Below are positions 15,701-24,561 of a stretch of DNA of 32,145 nucleotides, piece after piece. Under the pieces are notes generated by a model, which saw only the letters and a list, made by a program, of their open reading frames with translations, was not told where the DNA came from and did not search any database. Source of the stretch: ZC4RG30 sp965652645 (GTDB lineage: Bacteria > Pseudomonadota > Gammaproteobacteria > Steroidobacterales > Steroidobacteraceae). Location: contig CBFGXE010000036.1 of NCBI GenBank assembly GCA_965652645.1, forward strand, positions 1 to 32,145. The letters run 5' to 3'. Each line of letters starts with the position of its first letter. Position 1 is the stretch's first letter. The position numbers and the translations under genes were made by a program.

Positions 15701-16711
15701 CTACAGCGCGACGGTGCCGCCCAGTTCGAAGTCGGGCGGCGCAATCGCAAGTGTATTCACCAGCGGGCTGCCCAGCGGCGGCAAATCGATCTCGAAGCGC
15801 TCGCCCGGCTCCACCCGGATGCCGTCCGCGAAGCTCAGGGTCGCCGTGCCGAAGAAATGCAGGTGCACGTCGCCGGGAACGCGGTGCGCCGCGTACTTGA
15901 AATGATGGTACTCGAGGTTGGCGAGCGAATGACTCATGTTGTCCTCGCCGGTGAGGAAGGGCTGCTCCCAGCGCACGTTTCCACCGCTGAGGATGCGGCT
16001 GGTGCCCTCCAGGTGGCGCGGCAGCGGCCCGGTGCGCAGTTCCGGTCCCACACTGCACTGCCTGAGCTTGGAATGCGCCAGGTACAGGTAGTTGCGCCGC
16101 TCGGTGACGTGGTCGGAGAACTCGTTTCCGATGGCGTACCCGAGGCGCGCCGGCATGCCGTTGGGCAGGATGATGTACAGCCCGACCAGTTCTGGCTCCT
16201 CGCCGCAATCCAGCGCAAAGGAGGGCGCCGTGATGGGATTGCCGCAACCCACCACGATGCTGCCATTGCCCTTGTAGAACCATTCCGGCTGCACGCCGGG
16301 TTCCTGGCCCTTCGGCTTGCCGCCCTCCAGGCCCCACTCGAACATGCGCGCGGAATCGGTGGCGGGCACCTTGCTGGCCGCGGCGCTGGCGGCCTTCTTG
16401 TGCATGGCATCGCGCGTGGCGGCGCTGCCCAGGTGCGTGAGCCCGGTGCCGGACACCAGGCAGTGGTGCGGGTCGGGATGGGTGAGGGGCGGCAGCATGC
16501 GCCCGGAGTGGCGCAGCGGCTGGTAAGGCTCCACGCCGTCGACCTTCAGCCCACCGGCCAGGGTGTCGAGGGACGAGCGCTCGTGGAAGCAGCGCAAGGC
16601 CAGCTCGTAGATGGAAGTTGCGCCGGCGAGCACCTCGACGCGGGTGCCGCTGGCATCAATCTTTCCGACCCGCGTCTGCCCCTGCGCGTCGAGGAATTGG
16701 ATCAGTCGCAT
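15701..16711 (-). CDS. gguC: GguC/AraD1-family FAH-fold protein, probable 2-keto-3-deoxy-L-pentonate dehydratase
   Basis: A 336-aa protein of the GguC (AraD1) branch of the fumarylacetoacetate hydrolase superfamily, usually found beside pentose/galactose ABC transporters and GbpR regulators. It begins MRLIQFLDAQG, typical of the branch, and has WFYKGNGSIVVGCGNPI (about 144-160), paired acidic metal ligands in GEEPELVG, IGNEFSDHVTERRNYLYLAHSK, and a C-terminal HLHFFGTATLSFADGI. The likely reaction is removal of water from a 2-keto-3-deoxypentonate. It heads the ABC-transporter operon and is divergent from gbpR. With the FAH protein at 2165 the locus has two possible dehydratases for this step. 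The ribosome binding site of ATG 16711 is weak. Confidence 0.82.
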   Translation of the reverse strand: MRLIQFLDAQGQTRVGKIDASGTRVEVLAGATSIYELALRCFHERSSLDTLAGGLKVDGVEPYQPLRHSGRMLPPLTHPDPHHCLVSGTGLTHLGSAATRDAMHKKAASAAASKVPATDSARMFEWGLEGGKPKGQEPGVQPEWFYKGNGSIVVGCGNPITAPSFALDCGEEPELVGLYIILPNGMPARLGYAIGNEFSDHVTERRNYLYLAHSKLRQCSVGPELRTGPLPRHLEGTSRILSGGNVRWEQPFLTGEDNMSHSLANLEYHHFKYAAHRVPGDVHLHFFGTATLSFADGIRVEPGERFEIDLPPLGSPLVNTLAIAPPDFELGGTVAL

Positions 16712-16844
16712 TGCATTGGTGCCAGCGGGCGCGGAGCCGCCGGAAACTCCCTGAGTTGCGCAGTCTGAGTGGGGTGAGGTATATAAAACAAGTCTCGATT
16801 TGCCGCCTAATGATACGGCAATCGATATCTCTCCAAGAGGCCCG
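16712..16844. promoter_or_regulatory. Divergent control region, gguC operon / gbpR
   Basis: An AT-rich patch in an otherwise GC-rich sequence. For gbpR a possible sigma-70 site is TTGCGC (16756-16761), 18 bp, TATATA (16780-16785). GATA-N10-TATC (16812-16829) lies between this site and the gbpR ribosome binding site AGAGG (16836-16840). The same motif occurs at 2124-2141. A LysR-type regulator normally binds in such a divergent region next to its own gene. The leftward promoter could not be placed with confidence. Confidence 0.45.
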
Positions 16845-17834
16845 ATGCCAAGCCCCACTCCCTGGTTCCAGCGCGCCCGGCTCAAGCCCCGGCAGCTCAT
16901 GCTCGTCAGTGCCATCGCCGAGGAGGGCAACATCCACCGCGCGGCGCAGGCCCTGAACGTCTCCCAGCCGGCGGCCTCCAAGCTGCTGAAGGACCTGGAG
17001 GACGGCCTGGCCGTGCAGCTGTTCGAGCGGCTGCCCCGCGGCATGCGTCCCACCTGGTACGGCGAGACCCTGGTGCGGCACGCCCGCATTGCCCTGGCCA
17101 GCCTGCGCGAGGCGGGCCAGGACATCGACGCCATCCGCGAGGGGCGCCTGGGCGAGGTTCGCGTGGGCGCCATCACCGGGCCGGCGCTGAGCCTGCTGCC
17201 CAACGCCCTGGCCATCGTCTCGCGCGAGCAGCCCGACCTGCGCGTGCAGCTGCAGGTGGAATCCAGCGACCTGCTGCTGGAGAGCCTGGTGCAGGGCCGG
17301 CTGGACATCATGGTGGGGCGGCTGTTCGAGCAGCATGACAAGTCCGCCCTGAAGTACGAGAAGCTGGGGGATGAGCCGGTGTGCGCGGTGGCGCGCCCGG
17401 GCCATCCGCTGCTGGAGGCCGGGGAGCTGGACCTGGCCCGCCTGCAGGATGCGCAGTGGATCGTGCCCCCGCGCGGCAGCGCGCTGCGCCACCGCTTCGA
17501 GCTGATGTTCGCCGGTGCAGGGCTGGATGCGCCCCGGCACATCATCGAGACCACGGCCCTGCTGTTCATCACCCGCATGCTGCAGCGGAGCGACTTCGTG
17601 GCGGTGGTGCCGACGGAAGTGGGCCGCTACTACGCCGCCTTCGGCATGGTGGCCATCCTGCCCATCGAGCTTTCCTGCTCCATGGATGCCTTCGGGCTGA
17701 TCACGCGCAAGGACTGGCTGCTGTCACCGGCGGCGCAGGTGGTATTGCAGGCCCTGCGCACCGCGGCCGCGGGCCCGCAGGATCATGCGCAGGTGGCCGT
17801 CCCCCGCCTCAGGTCCAGCCAGCGTCCACGATGA
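16845..17834 (+). CDS. gbpR: LysR-type regulator, GbpR-like
   Basis: A 329-aa transcription regulator, the only one in the catabolic block. The N-terminal winged helix-turn-helix (about 12-70) reads LKPRQLMLVSAIAEEGNIHRAAQ then LNVSQPAASKLLKDLE and LFERLPRGMRPTWYGE; the pattern is that of the GbpR group, which controls sugar-binding proteins and ggu genes in Agrobacterium. An effector domain follows (about 90-310). ATG 16845 is preferred over an in-frame TTG at 16800 because AGAGG is 4 bp upstream and the family's N-terminus fits. It is divergent from the gguC-ABC operon, its probable main target, and its 3' end overlaps the converging SDR gene by 26 bp. Confidence 0.9.
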   Translation: MPSPTPWFQRARLKPRQLMLVSAIAEEGNIHRAAQALNVSQPAASKLLKDLEDGLAVQLFERLPRGMRPTWYGETLVRHARIALASLREAGQDIDAIREGRLGEVRVGAITGPALSLLPNALAIVSREQPDLRVQLQVESSDLLLESLVQGRLDIMVGRLFEQHDKSALKYEKLGDEPVCAVARPGHPLLEAGELDLARLQDAQWIVPPRGSALRHRFELMFAGAGLDAPRHIIETTALLFITRMLQRSDFVAVVPTEVGRYYAAFGMVAILPIELSCSMDAFGLITRKDWLLSPAAQVVLQALRTAAAGPQDHAQVAVPRLRSSQRPR

Positions 17835-18612
17835 ATTCCTGCGCGGTGCAGCCGCGCGCATCATCGGAGGCCAGGAACAGCACCATGCTGGCAATGTCCG
17901 GTGCGTAAAGGGGGTCCGGCGTGCACTGCATGCGCGCGATTTCCCCGGCCATGTCTGGCACGGCCCACTTGGTGAGCTGCCGCTCGGTCATCACCCAGCC
18001 GGGGGAAACCACGTTGATGCGGATGCGGTGCGCGCCCAGTTCCTTCGCCAGCCCGCGCGTGAGGCCCATCACCGAGGCCTTGGCGGTGGCATAGGGCGGA
18101 TATCCGCCGGTGCGGGCCTTCCAGCCGCAGGAGCCCAGGTTGACGATGGAACCGCCGCCCATGGCCTGCATGGCCGGCAGCACCGCCTGGATGGCGAAGA
18201 ACGCCGGGCGCTGGTTGATGGCCATGCGCTGGTCCCAGTATTCCGGGGTGATCTCCAGCGTCTGGCTGCGATCATCGCTGGCCACGTTGTTCACCAGCAC
18301 GTTGAAATCCCCAAGCTCCGCGGCAGCGGCCGCGATGGCCTCCTGCAGGGCGCGCACGTCCGACACATCGCAGGGACGGAACCAGGGCGGGGGCAGGCCC
18401 TTGCCGCGCAGCTGCTCCACCAGGCGTTCAGAAGGTTCGCGCGCGATGTCGATGAAGGCGACACGGGCATCCTGGCGGGCGAAGGCCTCCACCAGGCTGG
18501 CGCCGATGCCGGATCCTCCGCCGGTAATGAACACGCGCCTGCCGGCCAGGCTGGGATACCGGGCACTGTCGGGGGCGAAGCCGGTCTGCGGCTGGATGGA
18601 TGTCATAGTCAT
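17809..18612 (-). CDS. SDR-family pentose 1-dehydrogenase (XylB-like)
   Basis: It should oxidise L-arabinose and/or D-xylose at C1 with NAD(P)+ to the lactone, the entry step of the pathway. The 267-aa protein is a classical short-chain dehydrogenase: cofactor motif TGGGSGIG (30-37), CDVSD (81-85), NNVASDD (108-114), catalytic Ser161, Tyr174 and Lys178 (YATAK). YPSLAGRRVFITGGGSGIGA at the start and the end LFLASDDARGCTAQEFIVDAGW closely follow Caulobacter XylB. Another ATG at 18606 (MTS...) is possible. It is divergent from the pentonate dehydratase gene, giving steps one and three of the pathway a shared control region. Confidence 0.88.
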   Translation of the reverse strand: MTMTSIQPQTGFAPDSARYPSLAGRRVFITGGGSGIGASLVEAFARQDARVAFIDIAREPSERLVEQLRGKGLPPPWFRPCDVSDVRALQEAIAAAAAELGDFNVLVNNVASDDRSQTLEITPEYWDQRMAINQRPAFFAIQAVLPAMQAMGGGSIVNLGSCGWKARTGGYPPYATAKASVMGLTRGLAKELGAHRIRINVVSPGWVMTERQLTKWAVPDMAGEIARMQCTPDPLYAPDIASMVLFLASDDARGCTAQEFIVDAGWT

Positions 18613-18730
18613 ATTTATTACCTAGGATATAAAAGAAAGTATGGGGGGCGGGAAATTGATTTTCCCGCCATGACGGCGCGCTGTACGATGCGCGCCATCC
18701 GACATTCCCGGTTTTCAGCCCCAATCCTCC
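18613..18730. promoter_or_regulatory. Divergent control region, SDR / pentonate dehydratase, with 23-bp palindrome
   Basis: This 118-bp region holds a perfect palindrome with 9-bp arms GGCGGGAAA / TTTCCCGCC (18647-18655 and 18661-18669, spacer TTGAT), in the middle of the gap. That is a typical place for a repressor or activator site serving both genes. A second perfect repeat, GGCGCGC-N8-GCGCGCC (18675-18696), is closer to the dehydratase start. The stretch beside the SDR start is AT-rich (18611-18640) and holds possible leftward -10 sites such as TTATAT. No clear consensus promoter is seen for the dehydratase. Confidence 0.5.
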
Positions 18731-20467
<1,737 letters not shown>

Positions 20468-20477
20468 CCCATGTTGC

Positions 20478-20496
20478 GCCGCAGCGTCGCTGCGGC
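20478..20496. terminator. Hairpin after the pentonate dehydratase gene
   Basis: Eight-bp GC-rich stem (20478-20485 and 20489-20496) with a 3-nt loop, 10 bp after the dehydratase stop and 25 bp before the rplC -35 box. No T-run follows. By position it could limit read-through from the catabolic block into the ribosomal genes. Confidence 0.45.
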
Positions 20497-20520
20497 CAGC
20501 AAATCACATGCCGGTCGCTA

Positions 20521-20557
20521 TTGAACCCGGCAGGGGCGCCGCCTATACTGCGCGCCC
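20521..20557 (+). promoter_or_regulatory. Sigma-70 promoter of the rplC operon with GC-rich discriminator
   Basis: TTGAAC (20521-20526), exactly 17 bp, then TATACT (20544-20549), close to consensus. The bases between -10 and the expected start (GCGCGCCC, 20550-20557) are all G or C, the discriminator type found at stringently controlled rRNA and ribosomal protein promoters. Transcription should begin near 20555-20558, giving a leader of about 200 nt. It allows rplC and everything downstream to be expressed without rpsJ. Confidence 0.82.
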
Positions 20558-20562
20558 TTTTT

Positions 20563-20759
20563 GCCGTCGGCTGTTTCCGGCGGCCCGCGTTCAAAGACGT
20601 GGAATCGGGAACGGTTGGCCACTCCAGGACCTGAAAATCCAGGGGAAAGGCCAAGACCACTCGAGCCTTGCAGCCCTCCCCCCCGGGGCGGCCTGCCTGT
20701 CTCGCGTTCGTTCCTCGATTTCCCTCCTGCCCGCGCGGAGTCGAACTGAGGATTGCGAG
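20563..20759 (+). promoter_or_regulatory. Long structured 5' leader of rplC
   Basis: The leader carries no convincing gene. Near its 5' end is an 8-bp stem with one G-U pair (20563-20570 with 20577-20584, loop CUGUUU). Further on, TTGGCC and GGCCAA enclose a small CCTG/CAGG stem, and a C-run meets GGGG before the rplC ribosome binding site GAGGA (20748-20752). The length is close to that of the E. coli S10 leader bound by L4, but no L4 site is recognised, so an autoregulatory role is a guess. Confidence 0.4.
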
Positions 20760-21461
20760 ATGACAATCGGTCTGGTCGGCCGCAAGTGCGGCATGACGCG
20801 AATCTTTACGGAAGCCGGCGAATCCGTGCCCGTCACGGTGGTCGAGGTGCTCGCCAACCGCGTCACGCAGGTCAAGGGCGTGGACAGCGATGGCTACCGT
20901 GCCGTGCAGGTCACCTACGGCAAGCGCCGTCCGCAGCTGGTGGGCAAGGCCCTCGCGGGCCACTACGCCAAGGCCAAGGTCGAGCCGGGCCGTTCGCTGG
21001 TGGAATTCCGGCTTGAGAAGGACGAGGCCGCCGACGTGCAGCCCGGCGCGGAATTCACCGCGGAAATCTTCAAGGCCGGCCAGCTGGTCGACGTCACCGG
21101 CACCACCATCGGCAAGGGCTTCGCCGGCACGATGAAGCGCCACAACTTCGGTGGCGGCCCTGCCACGCACGGCCACTCGGTCACGCACCGCGCCCCGGGT
21201 TCCATCGGCCAGCGCCAGACGCCGGGCCGCGTGTTCAAGGGCAAGCGCATGTCCGGCCACATGGGCGTGGTCCGCCGCACCACCGAGAACCTGAAGGTCA
21301 TCGAGATCGACGCCGCCCGCAACCTGCTGCTGATCAGCGGTGCGGTGCCCGGTGCCGAGGGTGGAGAGGTGATCGTGCGTCCGTCCGTGAAGGCCGCGCG
21401 CCTGGCGCGCCGCAAGAGCATCACGCCGAACAAGAAGGCCGAGGCCAAGGGCAAGAAGTAA
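20760..21461 (+). CDS. rplC: 50S ribosomal protein L3
   Basis: L3 (233 aa) binds 23S rRNA and reaches toward the peptidyl-transferase centre. The start MTIGLVGRKCGMTRIF and the loop HRAPGSIGQRQTPGRVFKGKRMSGHMG (about 142-168) are typical; the Gln after GSIG is the residue methylated in E. coli. It is longer than E. coli L3 (209 aa) through a basic tail rich in Lys and Ala. ATG 20760 has GAGGA 7 bp upstream. It is the first gene of the downstream ribosomal run and has lost its usual neighbour rpsJ. Confidence 0.97.
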   Translation: MTIGLVGRKCGMTRIFTEAGESVPVTVVEVLANRVTQVKGVDSDGYRAVQVTYGKRRPQLVGKALAGHYAKAKVEPGRSLVEFRLEKDEAADVQPGAEFTAEIFKAGQLVDVTGTTIGKGFAGTMKRHNFGGGPATHGHSVTHRAPGSIGQRQTPGRVFKGKRMSGHMGVVRRTTENLKVIEIDAARNLLLISGAVPGAEGGEVIVRPSVKAARLARRKSITPNKKAEAKGKK

Positions 21462-21464
21462 GCC

Positions 21465-22067
21465 ATGAAACTCAAGACCGCCAATGGCGCCGAGCTGTCG
21501 GTTTCCGACGCGACCTTCGGTGCCGAGTACAACGAGGCGCTGGTGCACCAGCTGGTCACGGCCTACATGGCCGGCGGCCGCTCGGGCACCAAGCGCCAGA
21601 AGAGCCGCGCCGAGGTTTCCGGCGGCGGCCGCAAGCCGCACTCGCAGAAGGGCACGGGCCGCGCCCGCGCCGGCTCGATCCGCTCGCCGATCTGGGTGGG
21701 TGGCGGCCGCGCCTTCGCCGCGCGCCCGCGCAACTACGAGCAGAAGGTCAACCGCAAGATGTACCGCGCGGGCATCCGCTCGATGCTGGCGCAGCTGGCG
21801 CGCACCGACCGCCTCGTGGTCACCGAGGCACTGACCGTGGCCGAGCCGCGCACGAAGCTGCTGGTGGGCGAGCTGAAGAAGCTCTCGCTCGACAATGCGC
21901 TGATCGTGGTCGAGGCCCAGGACGAGAAGCTGCAGCTTGCCGCGCGCAACCTGCCGCACGTCGAGGTCATCACCGTCACCGAGATCAACCCGGTGGCGCT
22001 GGCCGCCTTCGACAAGGTGCTGATGACCGTCGGCGCCGTGAAGATGATCGAGGAGCGCCTGCAATGA
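21465..22067 (+). CDS. rplD: 50S ribosomal protein L4
   Basis: L4 (200 aa) lines the peptide exit tunnel; in E. coli it also represses the S10 operon by acting on its leader. Typical parts are KQKSRAEVSGGGRKPHSQKGTGRARAGS (the tunnel loop, about 44-71), RSPIWVGGGRAFAARPRNY and a C-terminal IEERLQ. Length matches the family (201 aa in E. coli). It starts 3 bp after rplC, and its stop overlaps the rplW start (ATGA, 22064-22067). Whether its regulatory function survives the operon split is an open question. Confidence 0.97.
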   Translation: MKLKTANGAELSVSDATFGAEYNEALVHQLVTAYMAGGRSGTKRQKSRAEVSGGGRKPHSQKGTGRARAGSIRSPIWVGGGRAFAARPRNYEQKVNRKMYRAGIRSMLAQLARTDRLVVTEALTVAEPRTKLLVGELKKLSLDNALIVVEAQDEKLQLAARNLPHVEVITVTEINPVALAAFDKVLMTVGAVKMIEERLQ

Positions 22068-22369
22068 GCCGCGAACGCCTCGCCACCGTGCTGGTGGCCC
22101 CGCACATCACCGAGAAGACCGCGCTGGCCATGCAGAACAGCAACCAGTACGCGTTCAAGGTGCGTCGCGATGCCGACAAGACCGAGATCAAGCAGGCCGT
22201 CGAGCTGATGTTCGAGGTCAAGGTTGCCTCGGTGCAGGTGGCGAACGAGCCGGGCAAGGAGCGTCGCTTCGGCAAGCGCGTCGGCCGCACCCAGGACTGG
22301 AAGAAGGCTTACGTGCGTCTGGCCGAGGGCCAGGCGATCGACTACGAAGCCCGGGCGATGCAGAAGTAA
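22064..22369 (+). CDS. rplW: 50S ribosomal protein L23
   Basis: L23 (101 aa) sits at the tunnel exit and is the docking point for trigger factor and SRP. Characteristic are LVAPHITEKTALAM, YAFKVRRDADKTEIKQAVELMFEVKV and the basic RRFGKRVGRTQDWKKAYVRL stretch. It overlaps the rplD stop by 4 bp, so the two are translationally coupled; rplB follows after 12 bp. Confidence 0.97.
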   Translation: MSRERLATVLVAPHITEKTALAMQNSNQYAFKVRRDADKTEIKQAVELMFEVKVASVQVANEPGKERRFGKRVGRTQDWKKAYVRLAEGQAIDYEARAMQK

Positions 22370-22381
22370 GGACTGGCACCG

Positions 22382-23206
22382 ATGGCACTGATCAAAATGA
22401 AGCCGACGTCGCCGGGTGCGCGGTTCGTCGTCAAGATCGACAAGTCGCACCTGCACAAGGGCGGCCCCTACGCTCCGCTGACCGTCGCGCAGAACAAGAC
22501 TGGCGCGCGCAACCACTTCGGCCGCATCACCACCCGCCACAAGGGCGGCGGTTCGCGCCAGAAGTACCGCCTGATCGACTTCAAGCGCGACAAGGACGGC
22601 ATCACCGGCGTGATCGAGACGGTGGAGTACGATCCGAACCGCACCGCGCACATCGCGCTGGTGAAGTACCTCGACGGCGAGCGCCGCTACATCCTCGCGC
22701 CCAGGGGCGTGAAGCCGGGTGACGAGGTCCGCTCGGGCGCCGACTCGCCCATCAAGCCGGGCAATGCCATGGCGCTGCGCCACATTCCGGTGGGCTCGGT
22801 GGTGCACAACGTGGAACTGAAGCCCGGCAAGGGCGGCCAGATCGCCCGCAGCGCGGGCGGCTCGGCCCAGTACACCTCGCGCGAGGGCATCCATGCCTAT
22901 ATCCGCCTGAAGTCGGGCGAGACGCGCAAGGTGCACATCGACTGCCGCGCCACGCTGGGCGAGCTGTCGAATGACGAGCACAACCTGCGCAACTACGGCA
23001 AGGCCGGCGCCAAGCGCTGGCTCGGCATCCGCCCGACGGTGCGCGGCGTGGTGATGAACCCGGTCGACCACCCGCACGGCGGTGGTGAGGGCAAGCCCGG
23101 CCAGGGCAACCCGCACCCGGTGTCGCCGTGGGGCTGGCAGACCAAGGGTCTGAAGACCCGGCGCAACAAGCGCACGAGCAACATGATCGTGCAGCGGAGG
23201 AAGTAA
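22382..23206 (+). CDS. rplB: 50S ribosomal protein L2
   Basis: L2 (274 aa) is needed for subunit joining and peptidyl-transferase activity. The sequence has KNKTGARNHFGRITTRHKGGGSRQKYR-type RNA-binding residues near the start, and the C-terminal GVVMNPVDHPHGGGEGK motif (about 223-239) with the conserved histidine near the catalytic centre. Length matches the family (273 aa in E. coli). The sequence is very close to other gammaproteobacterial L2 proteins. Confidence 0.98.
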   Translation: MALIKMKPTSPGARFVVKIDKSHLHKGGPYAPLTVAQNKTGARNHFGRITTRHKGGGSRQKYRLIDFKRDKDGITGVIETVEYDPNRTAHIALVKYLDGERRYILAPRGVKPGDEVRSGADSPIKPGNAMALRHIPVGSVVHNVELKPGKGGQIARSAGGSAQYTSREGIHAYIRLKSGETRKVHIDCRATLGELSNDEHNLRNYGKAGAKRWLGIRPTVRGVVMNPVDHPHGGGEGKPGQGNPHPVSPWGWQTKGLKTRRNKRTSNMIVQRRK

Positions 23207-23209
23207 GCA

Positions 23210-23479
23210 GTGCCACGTTCACTGAAGAAGGGCCCGTTCATCGACCTTCACCTGCAGAAGAAGGTGGAGACCGCCGTGGCCAAGAACGATCGCAAGCCGA
23301 TCAAGACCTGGTCGCGCCGCTCGATGGTGATCCCCGAGATGGTGGGCCTGACGATTGCCGTGCACAACGGCAAGCAGCACGTACCGGTGCTGGTGACCGA
23401 GAACATGGTCGGCCACAAGCTGGGCGAGTTCTCCCCGACGCGCGTCTTCAAGGGCCACGGCGGCGACAAGAAGGTTTGA
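23210..23479 (+). CDS. rpsS: 30S ribosomal protein S19
   Basis: S19 (89 aa) lies in the 30S head and contacts S13 and the A-site tRNA. It starts with GTG (23210), 3 bp after the rplB stop, giving MPRSLKKGPFIDLHLQKKV; GGAGG (23196-23200) is 9 bp upstream and no better ATG exists. KTWSRRSMVIPEMVG and GHKLGEFSPTRVFKGH are diagnostic. Confidence 0.97.
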   Translation: MPRSLKKGPFIDLHLQKKVETAVAKNDRKPIKTWSRRSMVIPEMVGLTIAVHNGKQHVPVLVTENMVGHKLGEFSPTRVFKGHGGDKKV

Positions 23480-23489
23480 GGCTGACGTC

Positions 23490-23831
23490 ATGCAGACATA
23501 CTCAAGACTGAAATACGCGCATATCTCGCCGCAGAAGGTGCGGCTGATTGCCGACGTCGTGCGTGGCAAGCGTGTCGGCCTCGCGCTCTCGCAGCTGCGC
23601 TTCATGCCCAAGAAGGGCGCGGAGCTGGTGCTGAAGGCGCTGGAGTCGGCCGTGGCCAACGCCGAGCACAACCACGGCGCGGATATCGACGAGCTGAAGG
23701 TCTCGGCCATCACGATCGACGCCGCGCCGCTCATGAAGCGCTTCCACGCCCGCGCCAAGGGTCGCGGCAACCGCATCGTGAAGCGCACCAGCCACATCAC
23801 CGTTCACGTCAGCGACGGCAGGAAGGAATAG
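23490..23831 (+). CDS. rplV: 50S ribosomal protein L22
   Basis: L22 (113 aa) forms, with L4, the narrow part of the exit tunnel. The family parts are AHISPQKVRLIADVVRGKRV (about 10-29), NAEHNHGADIDELKVSAI and the tunnel hairpin PLMKRFHARAKGRGNRIVKRTSHITV (about 80-105). Length is normal (110 aa in E. coli). rpsC starts 2 bp after its stop. Confidence 0.97.
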   Translation: MQTYSRLKYAHISPQKVRLIADVVRGKRVGLALSQLRFMPKKGAELVLKALESAVANAEHNHGADIDELKVSAITIDAAPLMKRFHARAKGRGNRIVKRTSHITVHVSDGRKE

Positions 23832-23833
23832 CG

Positions 23834-24544
23834 ATGGGCCAGAAGGTCAATCCAATCGGAATCCGGCTCGGCATCACGCGCGAGTGGAGTTCCACGTGGT
23901 ACGCCGGCAGGAAGCAGTTTGCCGACCAGATCCACGCCGATTTCAAGGTGCGCGAGTTCCTGCGCAGGAAGCTGGCCGATGCGTCGGTGAGCCGCGTGCA
24001 GATCGAGCGTCCCGCCCGCAAGATCAACGTCACCATCCACACCGCCCGTCCCGGCATCGTGATCGGCAAGAAGGGTGAGGACATCGAGAAGCTGCGCGCC
24101 GAGACCGCGCGCCTGGTGGGCCTGCCGGTCGCCGACGTGCGGCTGAACGTGGCCGAGATCAGGAAGCCCGAGCTCGACGCCACCCTGGTGGCCGAGGGCA
24201 TCGCGCAGCAGATCGAGAAGCGCGTGATGTTCCGCCGCGCCATGAAGCGCGCCGTGATGAGCACCATGCGCTCGGGCGCCCTGGGCGTGAAGGTGCGCCT
24301 GTCCGGCCGCCTCAACGGCGCGGAAATCGCCCGCACGGAGTGGAGCCGCGAGGGCCGCATCCCGCTGCACACCTTCCGCGCCGACATCGATTACGGCACT
24401 GCCGAGGCGCGCACGACCTATGGCGTGATCGGCGTGAAGGTCTGGATCTTCAAGGGCGAGGTCTTCGACCAGGTCCAGGAAGTGGTCGAAGAAGCCCCGG
24501 CTGATGCCGCCCCCGCCGAGGGCGCGGCCCCGGCCTCGGCGTGA
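23834..24544 (+). CDS. rpsC: 30S ribosomal protein S3
   Basis: S3 (236 aa) forms part of the mRNA entry channel and has helicase activity with S4 and S5. Visible are MGQKVNPIGIRLGI, the KH domain with PGIVIGKKGEDIEKLR (about 74-89), and GRLNGAEIARTEWSREGRIPLHTFRADIDYGTAEA (about 158-192). It ends in an extra Ala/Pro/Glu-rich low-complexity tail (about 218-236). Confidence 0.98.
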   Translation: MGQKVNPIGIRLGITREWSSTWYAGRKQFADQIHADFKVREFLRRKLADASVSRVQIERPARKINVTIHTARPGIVIGKKGEDIEKLRAETARLVGLPVADVRLNVAEIRKPELDATLVAEGIAQQIEKRVMFRRAMKRAVMSTMRSGALGVKVRLSGRLNGAEIARTEWSREGRIPLHTFRADIDYGTAEARTTYGVIGVKVWIFKGEVFDQVQEVVEEAPADAAPAEGAAPASA

Positions 24545-24561
24545 CGGTTTAGGACACGACA

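Noticed and set aside
13624..15900. 758-codon open frame opposite the ABC-transporter genes.
   Set aside because: It spans several real minus-strand genes with strong family motifs; its own translation is low-complexity His/Asp/Arg-rich.
18647..18669. TTTCCCGCC looks like a eukaryotic E2F site.
   Set aside because: The context is clearly bacterial; the resemblance is chance. It is kept only as a palindromic operator candidate.
20468..20759. A plus-strand frame (from 20385) that would extend rplC upstream across the promoter and leader.
   Set aside because: L3 proteins begin at the MTIGLVGRK-type N-terminus; ATG 20760 has a good ribosome binding site and the upstream part contains the promoter.
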